Below, one piece after another: positions 30,116 to 39,007 of a DNA stretch of 64,000 nucleotides. Position numbers and translations under genes: made by a program. The first letter of the stretch is position 1. Each line of letters begins with the position of its first letter. The notes beneath the pieces were generated by a model. That model had not been told where the DNA came from. It searched no databases and saw only the letters and a list, made by a program, of their open reading frames with translations. Origin of the DNA: Campylobacter concisus (GTDB taxonomy: Bacteria; Campylobacterota; Campylobacteria; Campylobacterales; Campylobacteraceae); contig NZ_PPCE01000009.1 of NCBI RefSeq assembly GCF_002913715.1, positions 744,001 through 808,000 on the forward strand, given 5' to 3'.

Positions 30116-31129
30116 TCAAAATTCACCCTTTTGGTGCAAAATTTCTTTTAGCTCGCCATCACTTAGCTTGTAGTTATAAAATCTCTCGTAAAACTCTCTT
30201 GTTTTTTGCTCTAAATTTAGATCGCTAAACTGCTCTGGGTAAAATGTCTTAGCCAGCCAAAGCGGATAGAGCGCACCTTCAGCACTTCTTACGCTCCAAA
30301 GATAAACGCCACTTGGCACTACAAAAATTTCTCCATTTTGCACAGCTTTTAGCTTGGCAAATGATGCGTTTTTAGCGATAGCATCGGCACTTTTTTGTGA
30401 ATTTGTGATGATGATGTCTGGGTTAAAGATGATGACTTGTTCTTCGTTTATCGCTTTTGAAATTTTAAAATCCCCATCGCTTAGCTCTGAGCTTAAATTT
30501 ATACCGCCAGCTACGCTAATATACTCTGCGCCGATATCTTTTGAGCTAATGGTGTTAAAGTTTCCTGAGTTATAGTTAAGCACCAAAACTCTCTTTTTTG
30601 GCGTTAAATTTGCCGTTTTTTGGCTTACAAATTTTATGTTATCGTTAAAATATTCATTAAACTCACGCGCTCTTTTTATGCTCTTTCCGCCCCAAATTTC
30701 AGCGATCTTTCTAAAGCTATCTTGTATCTCTTTGATGCTTTGAAATTTATCTATCTTCACAACCGCGATGCCAGCGCTCTCTAGCTGAGCCTTGCTATTT
30801 TCATCAAACATCATGCCAACTGGCCCAAAAACAACTTGCGTTTTTGACGCGATAATAGTCTCGACGCTGCTACTTAGCATGCCACTTTTGTTGTTGTTAC
30901 TCTTTATATTTGGAAAAATTTTTGACATAAGTGGAGGCAGTTTTGGCGCACCGCTAATTATATGATCCTCGTTACCAAGCATCGCAGAGACTTGCACAAA
31001 AGCCCCTATCAAAGGTGTCGCACGCTCGATCACATCAGGTACTTCTACCTTTTTATTGTCGCTATCAAGCACCACTCTTGCTTGCAAACTAACAAGCAAA
31101 AAAGCCAAAAGTAAAATTTTCTTAAACAT
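30116..31129 (-). CDS. Periplasmic metal-chelate binding protein of an ABC transporter (FepB/BtuF type)
   Basis: Protein of 337 residues from the ATG at 31129, which has AAGGAG upstream and opens a signal peptide (MFKKILLLAFLLVSLQARV). An in-frame ATG 30 bases earlier lies inside the preceding ATPase gene and would put charged residues before the signal. The mature part has the two-lobe fold features of family COG0614: VPDVIERA, ISGAPKLPPLM, NPDIIITN and VPSGVYLWSVRSAEG near the C-terminus. It binds the substrate delivered by the outer-membrane receptor and hands it to the permease. The substrate, possibly a ferric siderophore, haem-like chelate or another metal complex, is unknown. Last gene of the locus. 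Confidence 0.85.
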   Translation of the reverse strand: MFKKILLLAFLLVSLQARVVLDSDNKKVEVPDVIERATPLIGAFVQVSAMLGNEDHIISGAPKLPPLMSKIFPNIKSNNNKSGMLSSSVETIIASKTQVVFGPVGMMFDENSKAQLESAGIAVVKIDKFQSIKEIQDSFRKIAEIWGGKSIKRAREFNEYFNDNIKFVSQKTANLTPKKRVLVLNYNSGNFNTISSKDIGAEYISVAGGINLSSELSDGDFKISKAINEEQVIIFNPDIIITNSQKSADAIAKNASFAKLKAVQNGEIFVVPSGVYLWSVRSAEGALYPLWLAKTFYPEQFSDLNLEQKTREFYERFYNYKLSDGELKEILHQKGEF

Positions 31130-31140
31130 ATTTTCTCCTT

Positions 31141-31917
31141 TTAATCCACCATAACGCAAGAGTAATGCTCGCGTTCATCGATGATATTTTTCACCACTCG
31201 TATATCTACGCCGTAAATTTTCTTTAAATTTTTGCCGTTCATCACCTCGCTAGCCTCGCCGTAGATGTAGTTTTTATCACGCCCAAGCATCGCGACCTTT
31301 GCGTTTAGATAAAAGACCTGCTCTGGCTGATGAGAGGTGAGGATGATGATGTAGCCTTGCTTTGCGAGCTTTTTTATCTCTTTTAAAACTCGCATTTGGT
31401 TGCCAAAGTCTAAATTTGCCGTTGGCTCGTCAAGTAGCATCACCTTTGAGCGTTGCGCTAATGCCCTAGCTATCAGCACCATTTGCCGCTCGCCGCCACT
31501 TAGATCGGTGTAAATTTTATATTTAAAGCTCTCTAAATTTAGCGTCTTTAACGCATCTAGTGCTATCTCTTCATCCTTTTTACTAGGGCGTTCAAATATA
31601 CCAAGTCTTGCATTTGCACTCATCATCACCACGTCAAAAACGCTAAAAGCAAATGGCGGTGTGTGAGCCTGTGGGACGTAGCTTATAAAGCTTGCTCGCT
31701 CTTTTTCGCTCATCTTTAGCGCGTCTTTGCCATCTATTAAAATCTCTCCCCCAAGTGGCTTTAAAAAGCCAAGTATCGTCTTAAACGTCGTTGTTTTGCC
31801 AACGCCATTGCTACCAAGCAGGCAAAAGATGTCGCCATCTTGTAAATTTACATTGAAATTTTCTATAACGACCTTTTTGTCGTAGCCACAGCTTAAATTT
31901 TTGATCTTAAATTTCAC
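31141..31917 (-). CDS. Iron-chelate-type ABC transporter ATPase (FecE/FepC family)
   Basis: Protein of 258 residues with Walker A LLGSNGVGKTTT, signature LSGGERQMVL, Walker B VMLLDEPTANLD and switch His in ILTSHQPEQV. Its best family fit is the BtuD/FepC/FecE ATPases that power metal-chelate import. It overlaps the permease gene by 4 bases upstream and lies 11 bases before the binding-protein gene, so the three are translated from one message. Confidence 0.92.
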   Translation of the reverse strand: MKFKIKNLSCGYDKKVVIENFNVNLQDGDIFCLLGSNGVGKTTTFKTILGFLKPLGGEILIDGKDALKMSEKERASFISYVPQAHTPPFAFSVFDVVMMSANARLGIFERPSKKDEEIALDALKTLNLESFKYKIYTDLSGGERQMVLIARALAQRSKVMLLDEPTANLDFGNQMRVLKEIKKLAKQGYIIILTSHQPEQVFYLNAKVAMLGRDKNYIYGEASEVMNGKNLKKIYGVDIRVVKNIIDEREHYSCVMVD

Positions 31918-32924
31918 GCAAAACCCTTTTTGCTCTTATAGAGTAGATAGACAAAAACAGGCGCGCCAACTAGTGATGTGATGACGCCAAGTGGGATCTC
32001 ACTTGCCATTAAGCTGCGTGAAGTGGTATCAACTATCAGTAAAAACAGCCCTCCGCCAAGCAGCGAAGCTGGAAAGAGCGTGATGAAGTTTGCTCCCACG
32101 ACAAAGCGCATAATGTGAGGGATGACGAGCCCCACCCAGCCCACGATACCGCAAAATGAGACGCAAGTAGCGGTTAGAAGCGTTGAAGCGATGATGATTA
32201 TGATGTTGTAAAATTTTACATTTAGCCCCATCGCCCTAGCCTCTTCTTCGCCAAAACTAAGCGTATTTAGCTTGTAGCGAAGCATGAAAAGTGGCACAAG
32301 ACAGATCATAACTACGCAAAAAAGCAGGGCTAAATTTTTATATCCGCCGCTTCTTGCTAGGCTTCCCATCAGCCAAAAAGTAACTTCTGGCAGCTTGTCT
32401 TCGCTGTCAGCTAGAAATTTTATAAGCGAGCTAAGCGCTCCAAAAAGAGATGAGATGACGATGCCAGTTAGCACCATCACGAGTAAATTTAACCTGCCTT
32501 TTGCGATGACGCTGCTTATAAAAACGACAGCAAAAACTGCAAAAAGACCGCAGCCAAAGGCGCTAAGCTGCACGCCTATGTAGTTGAAATTTAAGATGAT
32601 AGCCACGCTTGCTCCCACAGCTGCGCCACTTGAGACGCCAAGGATGTCAGGCGAGACTAAAGGATTTTTAAAAAGACCTTGATAGACAGCTCCAGAGCTA
32701 GCAAGCGCTGCACCAACTAAGATGGCAAAAAGCACCCTTGGCAAACGAATGAGCGTAAAGACCGTATATCCTTGCTCATCGCTTGATTGCTCGTTTAAAA
32801 TAGCTGATCTTATAAACTCAAAAATTTGAGCGTAACTTATCTCGTAGCGTCCGATGCCTAGAGAAAAAAAGAGCACCAACAAAAGTAGCGCAAATAATGC
32901 AAAAATGATCTTTTGGCTACTCAA
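31914..32924 (-). CDS. Iron-chelate-type ABC transporter permease (FecCD family)
   Basis: Polytopic protein of 336 residues with about 10 membrane helices and the FecCD signature LVSPDILGVSSGAAVGAS near residue 90, plus CGIVGWVGLVIPHIMRFVVG near 255. Only one permease gene is present, so the channel should be a homodimer. Its 5' end overlaps the methyltransferase gene by 8 bases and its 3' end overlaps the ATPase gene. Confidence 0.93.
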   Translation of the reverse strand: MSSQKIIFALFALLLLVLFFSLGIGRYEISYAQIFEFIRSAILNEQSSDEQGYTVFTLIRLPRVLFAILVGAALASSGAVYQGLFKNPLVSPDILGVSSGAAVGASVAIILNFNYIGVQLSAFGCGLFAVFAVVFISSVIAKGRLNLLVMVLTGIVISSLFGALSSLIKFLADSEDKLPEVTFWLMGSLARSGGYKNLALLFCVVMICLVPLFMLRYKLNTLSFGEEEARAMGLNVKFYNIIIIIASTLLTATCVSFCGIVGWVGLVIPHIMRFVVGANFITLFPASLLGGGLFLLIVDTTSRSLMASEIPLGVITSLVGAPVFVYLLYKSKKGFA

Positions 32925-33756
32925 ATTTTATCTCCCGCACGTCCCACCAGATGAGATAGCTCTTCGTCTCTCTTTTAAATTTATATCCGTCATTTGTCTT
33001 AGTAAGATACTTTTCTACGTTTCGTTTGTAGATTTCTTCTTTTTCAGGAGCGATCTCACCGACAAATCTAAAATAAGAAAACGCCTCTTCAAGGCTAGCA
33101 AAATCCCTCTCAAAAATGGTGTCTATTATCTTTAAATTTGGATTTGCTCCCATGTCATAAGCGATGTTAAAGATAAAGTTGTAGCCAAATCTCCTATCAC
33201 TAAAACCTGCCTCATTTTCATCTTTTATCCCTTTTAGGAAGTCTTGCCAGAACGTCTTTAAACTTGGATAATCCATTAAAAAAGAGGTCATCACGACATA
33301 TTTTTTAGCAAATTTGCAAAGCTTTTTTATATCAAAAAGCCCAACCGAGCGTGATGCTAGCACGATGTCGTGTTTTGGCAGGTCCTTTAAACTCTGCTCA
33401 TCACTCCAGTCTTTTTGGATGAAATTTATATTTTTTACCCCAGCCTCTTTTGCATTTTTCTTAGCGTATTCAAGCATTTTTGCAAACGGATCTAGCGCGC
33501 TTACGCTCTTTGCTAGCTTTGCAAGTGGCACGCTAAGCCTTGCTGGGCCACATCCCACGTCAAGCACGCTATCATCTTTTGTGATAGGCAAATTTGAGAG
33601 CAAATTTAGTGTAGAAGCCGTCTCCATGCCAGTCATCTCGTTATACATATCTGCGTAATCATCCCAGTTTACGCCACCATCTTTGCCCTTTACTTTTTGC
33701 AAAGTAGGCGAAAACACTCGCTCCAAAATCGCTTGATAATCAACTAGCCCTTGCAT
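32917..33756 (-). CDS. SAM-dependent methyltransferase embedded in the metal-uptake locus
   Basis: Class I methyltransferase of 279 residues. Motif I is VLDVGCGPARLSVPLA (SAM-binding glycine loop) near residue 64, the acidic residue is in SALDPF, and a later strand reads HDIVLASRSVG. The substrate is unknown. It overlaps the permease gene by 8 bases and follows the receptor gene after a hairpin, so it belongs to the transporter operon. It might modify a metal chelate, corrinoid or siderophore after uptake, or make a metallophore; none of this is shown by sequence. The N-terminal 60 residues (around NWDDYADMYNEMTG) look like a substrate-recognition cap. Confidence 0.8.
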   Translation of the reverse strand: MQGLVDYQAILERVFSPTLQKVKGKDGGVNWDDYADMYNEMTGMETASTLNLLSNLPITKDDSVLDVGCGPARLSVPLAKLAKSVSALDPFAKMLEYAKKNAKEAGVKNINFIQKDWSDEQSLKDLPKHDIVLASRSVGLFDIKKLCKFAKKYVVMTSFLMDYPSLKTFWQDFLKGIKDENEAGFSDRRFGYNFIFNIAYDMGANPNLKIIDTIFERDFASLEEAFSYFRFVGEIAPEKEEIYKRNVEKYLTKTNDGYKFKRETKSYLIWWDVREIKFE

Positions 33757-33782
33757 CTTTCTCCCTTTGGTTATTTAAATCT

Positions 33783-33798
33783 GCCCTACAAAAAGGGC
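33783..33798 (-). terminator. Small second hairpin before the methyltransferase gene
   Basis: GCCCT and AGGGC form a 5-base stem. It sits downstream of the stronger hairpin at 33812-33838 in the direction of transcription and may act with it. Confidence 0.3.
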
Positions 33799-33811
33799 AA
33801 ATTTAAAGAGC

Positions 33812-33838
33812 CTAAAGCCAAAATAAATTTGGCTTTAG
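33812..33838 (-). terminator. Strong hairpin between the receptor gene and the transporter genes
   Basis: Perfect 11-base stem CTAAAGCCAAA/TTTGGCTTTAG with a 5-base loop, 8 bases after the receptor stop codon. The minus-strand tail is GCTCTTT, so termination may be partial. It would let the receptor be made in excess over the downstream methyltransferase and ABC genes. Confidence 0.6.
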
Positions 33839-33846
33839 TTTTGGTT

Positions 33847-35877
33847 TTAGAATTTAACTTGAGCTGAAAGCATGAAGGTTCTTCCATAGCCTCTAAACAT
33901 GCTTGCGCCAGAATAACTGCTTGGAACAGATCCATCAAGATCGCCAGAGAAGATGCTGACCCAGTATTTTTTATCAAATACGTTATTTACATTAAATCTA
34001 ATAGATGTCTCTTTACCTATCCAAGCTTTTGTAGTATATCTAGCACCAAGATCGGTTGTAAAGTATCCGCTTACGCTTGCAGTATTCATCTCATCAACAT
34101 AGCGTTTGCCTGTGTAGTGGAAATTTGTTGTAAATGCAAGTTTGTTTGTACCTGGCACTGCATAGTCAAATAACATATTTGCTTGAACTTTTGGTTCACC
34201 AACGATAGTTTTTCCAACTACTTTTTGATTTGCTGATTTATTCATTTTTGGATCTATAAATGTTATACCACCATAAGCGCTTAAACTATCTACTATTTTT
34301 CCGCCAGTTGTAAATTCTATTCCTCTATTTCTTTGATCACCTTGTCTTCCAAATATTCCATTAACTTCATAATAAGTTGGTCTTGTTATTTGAAACACAG
34401 CAGCACTAAAGTCGATCTCATTTACTCTGGTTTTTACACCTAACTCATATTGTTTGCTTCTGTAAGGATTAAAGCTAATAGTTTGTCCATATAGCGGATG
34501 TCCGACTTTATCATAAGTTTTAGATGCACCCTCTCTTAAGCTATCAGCATAGGTGAAATATACATTAAAATCAGGCACGATTTTATACACTACGCTTCCA
34601 GCCCAGCTTATACCATCTTTTTTATAATTAGTCTTTTTAAACCAAGTATTTGAAGCTGAGAGTATGACATTTAAACTATCATTAAGAGCGATATCATCAA
34701 CAACTGAGATATTTTTCATATCCATCATTACGTCTTTATCTTTACCATATAGCCATTTATAGCCATTTAATGATGTAGCAAAGTTATGATTAATACTTCC
34801 AGTACTAAAGTCTGTTTGAGCTTTTAAAAATGCACTAGGCACAGTAAATGCACCATCACCATTCCTAGCCCTGATAGCTTTTTGCCATTGGTAGCCACCC
34901 TCAAGATACCATCTATCAGTTGGAGCATATTTAAATTTACCACTAGCTGTTATAGTCCTCATAAATCTCTCATCATTGGTTGATGTAGTTACATCTGAGA
35001 AGCTAGGCATACCAGTATGTCTAACACCGACTATTCTTCGTCCTGCTCTAATAGGAGAAAACCCTTGATATACTCCATCTTTACTTGCGAAGCTAACACC
35101 ATCATAATAGCCACCCATAGTGTGCTTGTAGTAGCTAAAATTTGTCTCAAACGTCAAGTCATCAGTTGGATAAAAATCAAGTCCAATAGAAGCTAGGCGG
35201 CGTGAAGTTTTACTATCTTTTGGCTCTCTTTCTCCATCTGTATAATAAAATACTCCGCGGTAACCTATTTTTTCAAATTTATTTGATGTATCAAATCCTA
35301 CACCCAAATTTCCACGAGAAATATAATCTGTCCAAATAGCGTTGTAATCAGCAACAGGACGTTTGCGAGAGTAGCTAAAAATACCTGCTGGATCTTGTCC
35401 GCCATATAGTGAGCCAGCAAGTCCGTTTTGAATTTGTAAGCTCTCAAACATTACCATAGGTATAGCTGTCGTAGAAACTGCGTAAAAGCCGTCCCAAAGG
35501 ACGTTACCTACGACTGAGCCTTGAAAGCCACGAGTTTGTGGGCGACCCATTTCGCCACCGCCACGGTACTGAAGTTGTGCTGATGGAAAATATTTAACAG
35601 CTTCATCAAAAGCTTGAACGCCTTGATTGTCAAGAACCTCTTTTGAAATTGTATTTACTTGATAAGGCATATCTATAACTTTTTTATCAGCCAAAGGACC
35701 AGCAGCGACTCTTTTGTTTAAAATTCCCTCATCGATACCACTCTCGCTGATGTTATCACCGACTGAATTTACTTCAATACCCTCAAGTTTTGTCGTTTGC
35801 ACAGCAAAAACTTGACTTAAAAAACCACTGCACATCAAAAGTGCAGCACATGTTGCAACTGAGATTTTGTAACTCAA
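33847..35877 (-). CDS. TonB-dependent outer-membrane receptor (siderophore type)
   Basis: Protein of 676 residues with TTG start at 35877 behind AAGGAG. It has a signal peptide (about 1-25, ending SQVFA), then a plug domain with the siderophore-receptor motifs DMPYQVNTISKEVLDNQG, GRPQTRGFQG and GLAGSLYGGQDPAG, then a 22-strand-type beta-barrel. The C-terminus is VNNVFDKKYW followed by a terminal Phe (SAQVKF), the usual BAM signal. The motifs resemble hydroxamate-type receptors (FhuA/FhuE/FoxA group), but substrate cannot be assigned. TonB and ExbBD are not in the window. First gene of the uptake locus. Confidence 0.92.
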   Translation of the reverse strand: MSYKISVATCAALLMCSGFLSQVFAVQTTKLEGIEVNSVGDNISESGIDEGILNKRVAAGPLADKKVIDMPYQVNTISKEVLDNQGVQAFDEAVKYFPSAQLQYRGGGEMGRPQTRGFQGSVVGNVLWDGFYAVSTTAIPMVMFESLQIQNGLAGSLYGGQDPAGIFSYSRKRPVADYNAIWTDYISRGNLGVGFDTSNKFEKIGYRGVFYYTDGEREPKDSKTSRRLASIGLDFYPTDDLTFETNFSYYKHTMGGYYDGVSFASKDGVYQGFSPIRAGRRIVGVRHTGMPSFSDVTTSTNDERFMRTITASGKFKYAPTDRWYLEGGYQWQKAIRARNGDGAFTVPSAFLKAQTDFSTGSINHNFATSLNGYKWLYGKDKDVMMDMKNISVVDDIALNDSLNVILSASNTWFKKTNYKKDGISWAGSVVYKIVPDFNVYFTYADSLREGASKTYDKVGHPLYGQTISFNPYRSKQYELGVKTRVNEIDFSAAVFQITRPTYYEVNGIFGRQGDQRNRGIEFTTGGKIVDSLSAYGGITFIDPKMNKSANQKVVGKTIVGEPKVQANMLFDYAVPGTNKLAFTTNFHYTGKRYVDEMNTASVSGYFTTDLGARYTTKAWIGKETSIRFNVNNVFDKKYWVSIFSGDLDGSVPSSYSGASMFRGYGRTFMLSAQVKF

Positions 35878-36177
35878 CTTTTACTCCTTTTACAAAAATT
35901 TTACATCTGAAATGTTACTAAAACGAATCTTAAATATAATTTATTAATTTATTAAATATTTGAAAATACATTTTATTTAAGAAAGCTAAAATAAGGCATT
36001 GTGAGAACGATTTTTAAAAATTTCATAGCTTTGATAAGATAAATAAATACTATAAATATAATCTTTTATATCGACAAATAATGCTTAAAATTTTAAGAAA
36101 AGTAATAATTGATAAAAATATAATAAAGGCTATTTTTTTGTTTTTAGTAGAAATTTTGGCTAAAAATTAGCCAAAAT
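35878..36177. other. AT-rich region upstream of the receptor gene
   Basis: About 300 bases, no gene seen. It should hold the receptor promoter and a metal-responsive operator, but I cannot point to a convincing Fur box; the sequence is too AT-rich to judge by eye. The oorC terminator hairpin lies at its right end. Confidence 0.5.
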
Positions 36178-36179
36178 TT
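36151..36179 (-). terminator. Terminator of the icd-mdh-oor operon
   Basis: Perfect 13-base stem AAATTTTGGCTAA/TTAGCCAAAATTT with an AAA loop, beginning inside the oorC stop codon. The stem is long and AT-flanked; the U tract is interrupted. Confidence 0.65.
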
Positions 36180-36729
36180 ATTTTAAAAGCTCTTTTGCGT
36201 ATTTTAGACCTAGCTCGTAAGCTTTAGCATTTGCTTCTTTGACCTTAGCTGGTACGCTTGCTAACATCTCTTCACGCACTAAATTTTCATCCATACATTT
36301 ACTCATAGCCACCGCCACGCCAAGGGCTACGACACTTTGAGTGATGACGTTACCAACCTCATCTTTTGCGATAGAAATGATAGGAATTTCATAAATTTTC
36401 CAGTAACTTTTATCCTCGTCGCTTACTTTTACCAAATTTGGCTCAACCACGATCGCGCCGCCCTCTTTTACGCCGCTTTTAAAGGCATTGTAGCTTATCT
36501 GCGCGGTTGCTAGCATGAAGTCTATCTCGCCCTCGTTTGCATAAGGGTATAAAATTTCCTTCTCGTCAAGGATGATATCGACCTTCGTTGGACCGCCACG
36601 CACCTGAGATGTGTAGGTAGATGCCTTGACGCCGTATCCACCTGCTTTTATCTTAGCAGCTGAGAGGATCTCGCCTGCTAGTATGACGCCCTGTCCGCCA
36701 ACGCCGACAAATCTTAATTGTGACTTCAT
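36178..36729 (-). CDS. oorC: 2-oxoglutarate:acceptor oxidoreductase, gamma subunit
   Basis: Protein of 183 residues starting with the family motif RFVGVGGQGVILAGEIL. It is the gamma subunit of the four-part OorDABC complex, which decarboxylates 2-oxoglutarate to succinyl-CoA with ferredoxin or flavodoxin as acceptor. It replaces the oxygen-tolerant dehydrogenase complex in Campylobacter and Helicobacter. It overlaps oorB by 4 bases and is last in the operon, followed by a terminator hairpin. Confidence 0.94.
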   Translation of the reverse strand: MKSQLRFVGVGGQGVILAGEILSAAKIKAGGYGVKASTYTSQVRGGPTKVDIILDEKEILYPYANEGEIDFMLATAQISYNAFKSGVKEGGAIVVEPNLVKVSDEDKSYWKIYEIPIISIAKDEVGNVITQSVVALGVAVAMSKCMDENLVREEMLASVPAKVKEANAKAYELGLKYAKELLK

Positions 36730-37571
36730 ACTAGCTCCTCAAAATTTATCGCTTCATTGCTCATAGCAGCCTTTCTTACCATGTCGTAAGCTTTGGTGTA
36801 TTCCATCTTTTCTTCATCTTTGTGAAGCACGCCAAGTGGAAAAATGCCCTTTTTCTCCTCATTGCTTAACATGTCAAATTTAACCTTGCTAGTCGTGCGG
36901 CCCTTTATCCACTCTAAATTTTTCACCGCCTCGCCCATTTTGTTCTTGCGGCCTAAATTTATGTGGCAGTTTGAAAATACATCAAAAAAGCTGTATCCAT
37001 CGTGGCTAAAGCCCTCTACAAAGAGCTTTGTAAGCTTCTCTGGCTCGATGACGCTACCGCGCGCGACAAAGCTAGCACCTGCGGCGGTTGCGAGCTTACA
37101 GGCATCAAAGCTAGGATCGATGTTGCCGTATTGTGCTGTAACCGTCCACATGCCTTTTGGCGTGGTTGGGCTGGTTTGTGAGTTGGTTAGCGCGTAGATG
37201 AAGTTATTTATTAGGATGTGATTTAGCCCGATATTTCGGCGGCATCCATGTATCGTGTGGTTGCCTCCGATCGCTAGTCCGTCGCCATCGCCAGTTACAA
37301 CAATGACGTGTTTGTCTGGATTTGCCATCTTTACGCCAGTGGCGTAGGCTACGGCTCTGCCGTGAGTTGTGTGGATGGTGTTGCAGTCAATATATCCGCT
37401 AAAGCGGCCAGAGCAGCCTATGCCTGAGACCACGCAAACATCGTTCATGTCCCAGCCCATGGTGTCGATAGCTCGGATGAGCGCCTTTAGTATGACGCCG
37501 TCGCCACAGCCCCAGCACCAAAGAGTAGGCATTTTATCTGTTCGTAAATATTTATCATAATTAAAAGCCAT
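36726..37571 (-). CDS. oorB: 2-oxoglutarate:acceptor oxidoreductase, beta subunit (TPP-binding)
   Basis: Protein of 281 residues. The thiamine-pyrophosphate site is GDGDGLAIGGNHTIHGCRRN followed by the Asn pair in ILINN. The cluster-ligating cysteines in LWCWGCGDG and SGIGCSGRF are typical of this subunit. It overlaps oorA by 11 bases and oorC by 4, indicating coupled translation. Confidence 0.95.
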   Translation of the reverse strand: MAFNYDKYLRTDKMPTLWCWGCGDGVILKALIRAIDTMGWDMNDVCVVSGIGCSGRFSGYIDCNTIHTTHGRAVAYATGVKMANPDKHVIVVTGDGDGLAIGGNHTIHGCRRNIGLNHILINNFIYALTNSQTSPTTPKGMWTVTAQYGNIDPSFDACKLATAAGASFVARGSVIEPEKLTKLFVEGFSHDGYSFFDVFSNCHINLGRKNKMGEAVKNLEWIKGRTTSKVKFDMLSNEEKKGIFPLGVLHKDEEKMEYTKAYDMVRKAAMSNEAINFEELV

Positions 37572-38691
37572 AAATTTCTCCTATCTTTGCCTCGATCTCG
37601 CTTGGGCTTATCGGTCTGCCGTTTGCTTTTAGCAGTTTTGCAAAGTCATCTCTTAAGATGATCTTTGAAATTTCGCCACTATACTGGCCTAAATTTAGCT
37701 CGCAGACTAAAATTTTATTAAATTTATTTGATATCTCTTTTAGCTTTTTAGCTGGAGCTGGAAAAAGTGCGAGTGGCTTAAATAGCCCTACTTTTAGCCC
37801 TTTTTCACGTAAATTTAGTATCGCTTGCTTGGCTGAGAGAGCCACGCTACCAAAGGCAATGATACAAATTTCAGCGTCATCAAGCATAAATTCTTCAAAT
37901 TTCTCGCACTCATCAGTGTGTAAATTTATCTTATCAAATAGCCTATTCATCGAGTATTCAACGATCTTGCCATCTTCTGTTGGAAAGCCAGTAGCACCAT
38001 GATGAAGCCCAGTTATATGGTAGTGATAGCCTTTAAAGAAAGGATTTAGCGTAGCTGGCTCATCTGGTGCGGCCTCATAAGGTTTATACTCTTTTGGCTC
38101 GCCATTAAATTCTCTTCTTTTATAAATTTCTAGCTCGCTAATCTCTGGCAAACGCACCCTTGCTTGCATGTGTCCTATCGTCTCATCAAGTAGCAGCATA
38201 ACTGGCGTCATAAACCTAGCTGCAAGATTAAACGCTCGCACCGTCTCAGTGTAGCACTCCTCTAGGCTGCTAGGTGCTAGCACTATCATATTTACATCGC
38301 CGTGAGTTGGGTTTTTAGCCTGCAAGATATCGCCTTGTGCGACACGGGTTGGCAAGCCAGTTGAAGGGCCGCCGCGCATAACATTTACGATGACAAGCGG
38401 TATCTCAGCGATAAAGCCAAGGCCTATTTGCTCAGCCTTTAGTGAAATTCCTGGACCTGAGCTTGCTGTCATGGCCTTTGCACCGCTCGCACTTGCACCA
38501 AGAGAAACTGAAATCCCAGCTATCTCATCTTCCATTTGTATAAATGTGCCACCATGTTTTGGCAAAAGTACGCTTAGCTCGTGGGCGATCTCACTACTTG
38601 GAGTGATCGGATATCCACCAAAGAAGTTACAGCCGCACTCGACCGCAGCCCTTGCCACTAGGGCATTTCCAGTTGATACTAGCTCTCTCAT
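37561..38691 (-). CDS. oorA: 2-oxoglutarate:acceptor oxidoreductase, alpha subunit
   Basis: Protein of 376 residues beginning MRELVSTGNALVARAA and containing GYPITPSSEIAHEL and the pyrophosphate-side motif SSGPGISLKAEQIG of the pyruvate/2-oxoacid:ferredoxin oxidoreductase alpha subunit. The C-terminal domain (about 260-376) is the transketolase-C-like domain II. It overlaps oorD by 4 bases and oorB by 11. Confidence 0.95.
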   Translation of the reverse strand: MRELVSTGNALVARAAVECGCNFFGGYPITPSSEIAHELSVLLPKHGGTFIQMEDEIAGISVSLGASASGAKAMTASSGPGISLKAEQIGLGFIAEIPLVIVNVMRGGPSTGLPTRVAQGDILQAKNPTHGDVNMIVLAPSSLEECYTETVRAFNLAARFMTPVMLLLDETIGHMQARVRLPEISELEIYKRREFNGEPKEYKPYEAAPDEPATLNPFFKGYHYHITGLHHGATGFPTEDGKIVEYSMNRLFDKINLHTDECEKFEEFMLDDAEICIIAFGSVALSAKQAILNLREKGLKVGLFKPLALFPAPAKKLKEISNKFNKILVCELNLGQYSGEISKIILRDDFAKLLKANGRPISPSEIEAKIGEIYGF

Positions 38692-38999
38692 GCGCTCTCT
38701 CCAAGCTTTGCAAATTTATTTGCCTTTACGGCCGCAGCTCGCTCTTTACTCTCAGCGGTTAGCTTTGCAAATTTAAAGCCTTTATCAGCCACATAAATGG
38801 CAAAATCAGGGCAGTGAAGCTCGCAGTCGCGACAGCCTATACATGAGTCAGCATAGACGACCTCTATCATCTTACCAAGCACTGCTTTTGGCTCAAGCCT
38901 CATCGCTAGCACGCCTGCTGGGCAGTAGCTCACGCAGACATCACAGGCTTTACACCTGCTCTCATCGACCCAAACAGGTACGTTTTCTTTTATTATCAT
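38688..38999 (-). CDS. oorD: 2-oxoglutarate:acceptor oxidoreductase, delta (ferredoxin) subunit
   Basis: Protein of 103 residues with two 4Fe-4S motifs, CKACDVCVSYCPAG and CIGCRDCELHCPDF. It carries electrons out of the OorAB active site. It lies 8 bases after mdh and overlaps oorA by 4 bases. Order D-A-B-C is as in C. jejuni and H. pylori. Confidence 0.95.
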   Translation of the reverse strand: MIIKENVPVWVDESRCKACDVCVSYCPAGVLAMRLEPKAVLGKMIEVVYADSCIGCRDCELHCPDFAIYVADKGFKFAKLTAESKERAAAVKANKFAKLGESA

Positions 39000-39007
39000 C
39001 TATATTC

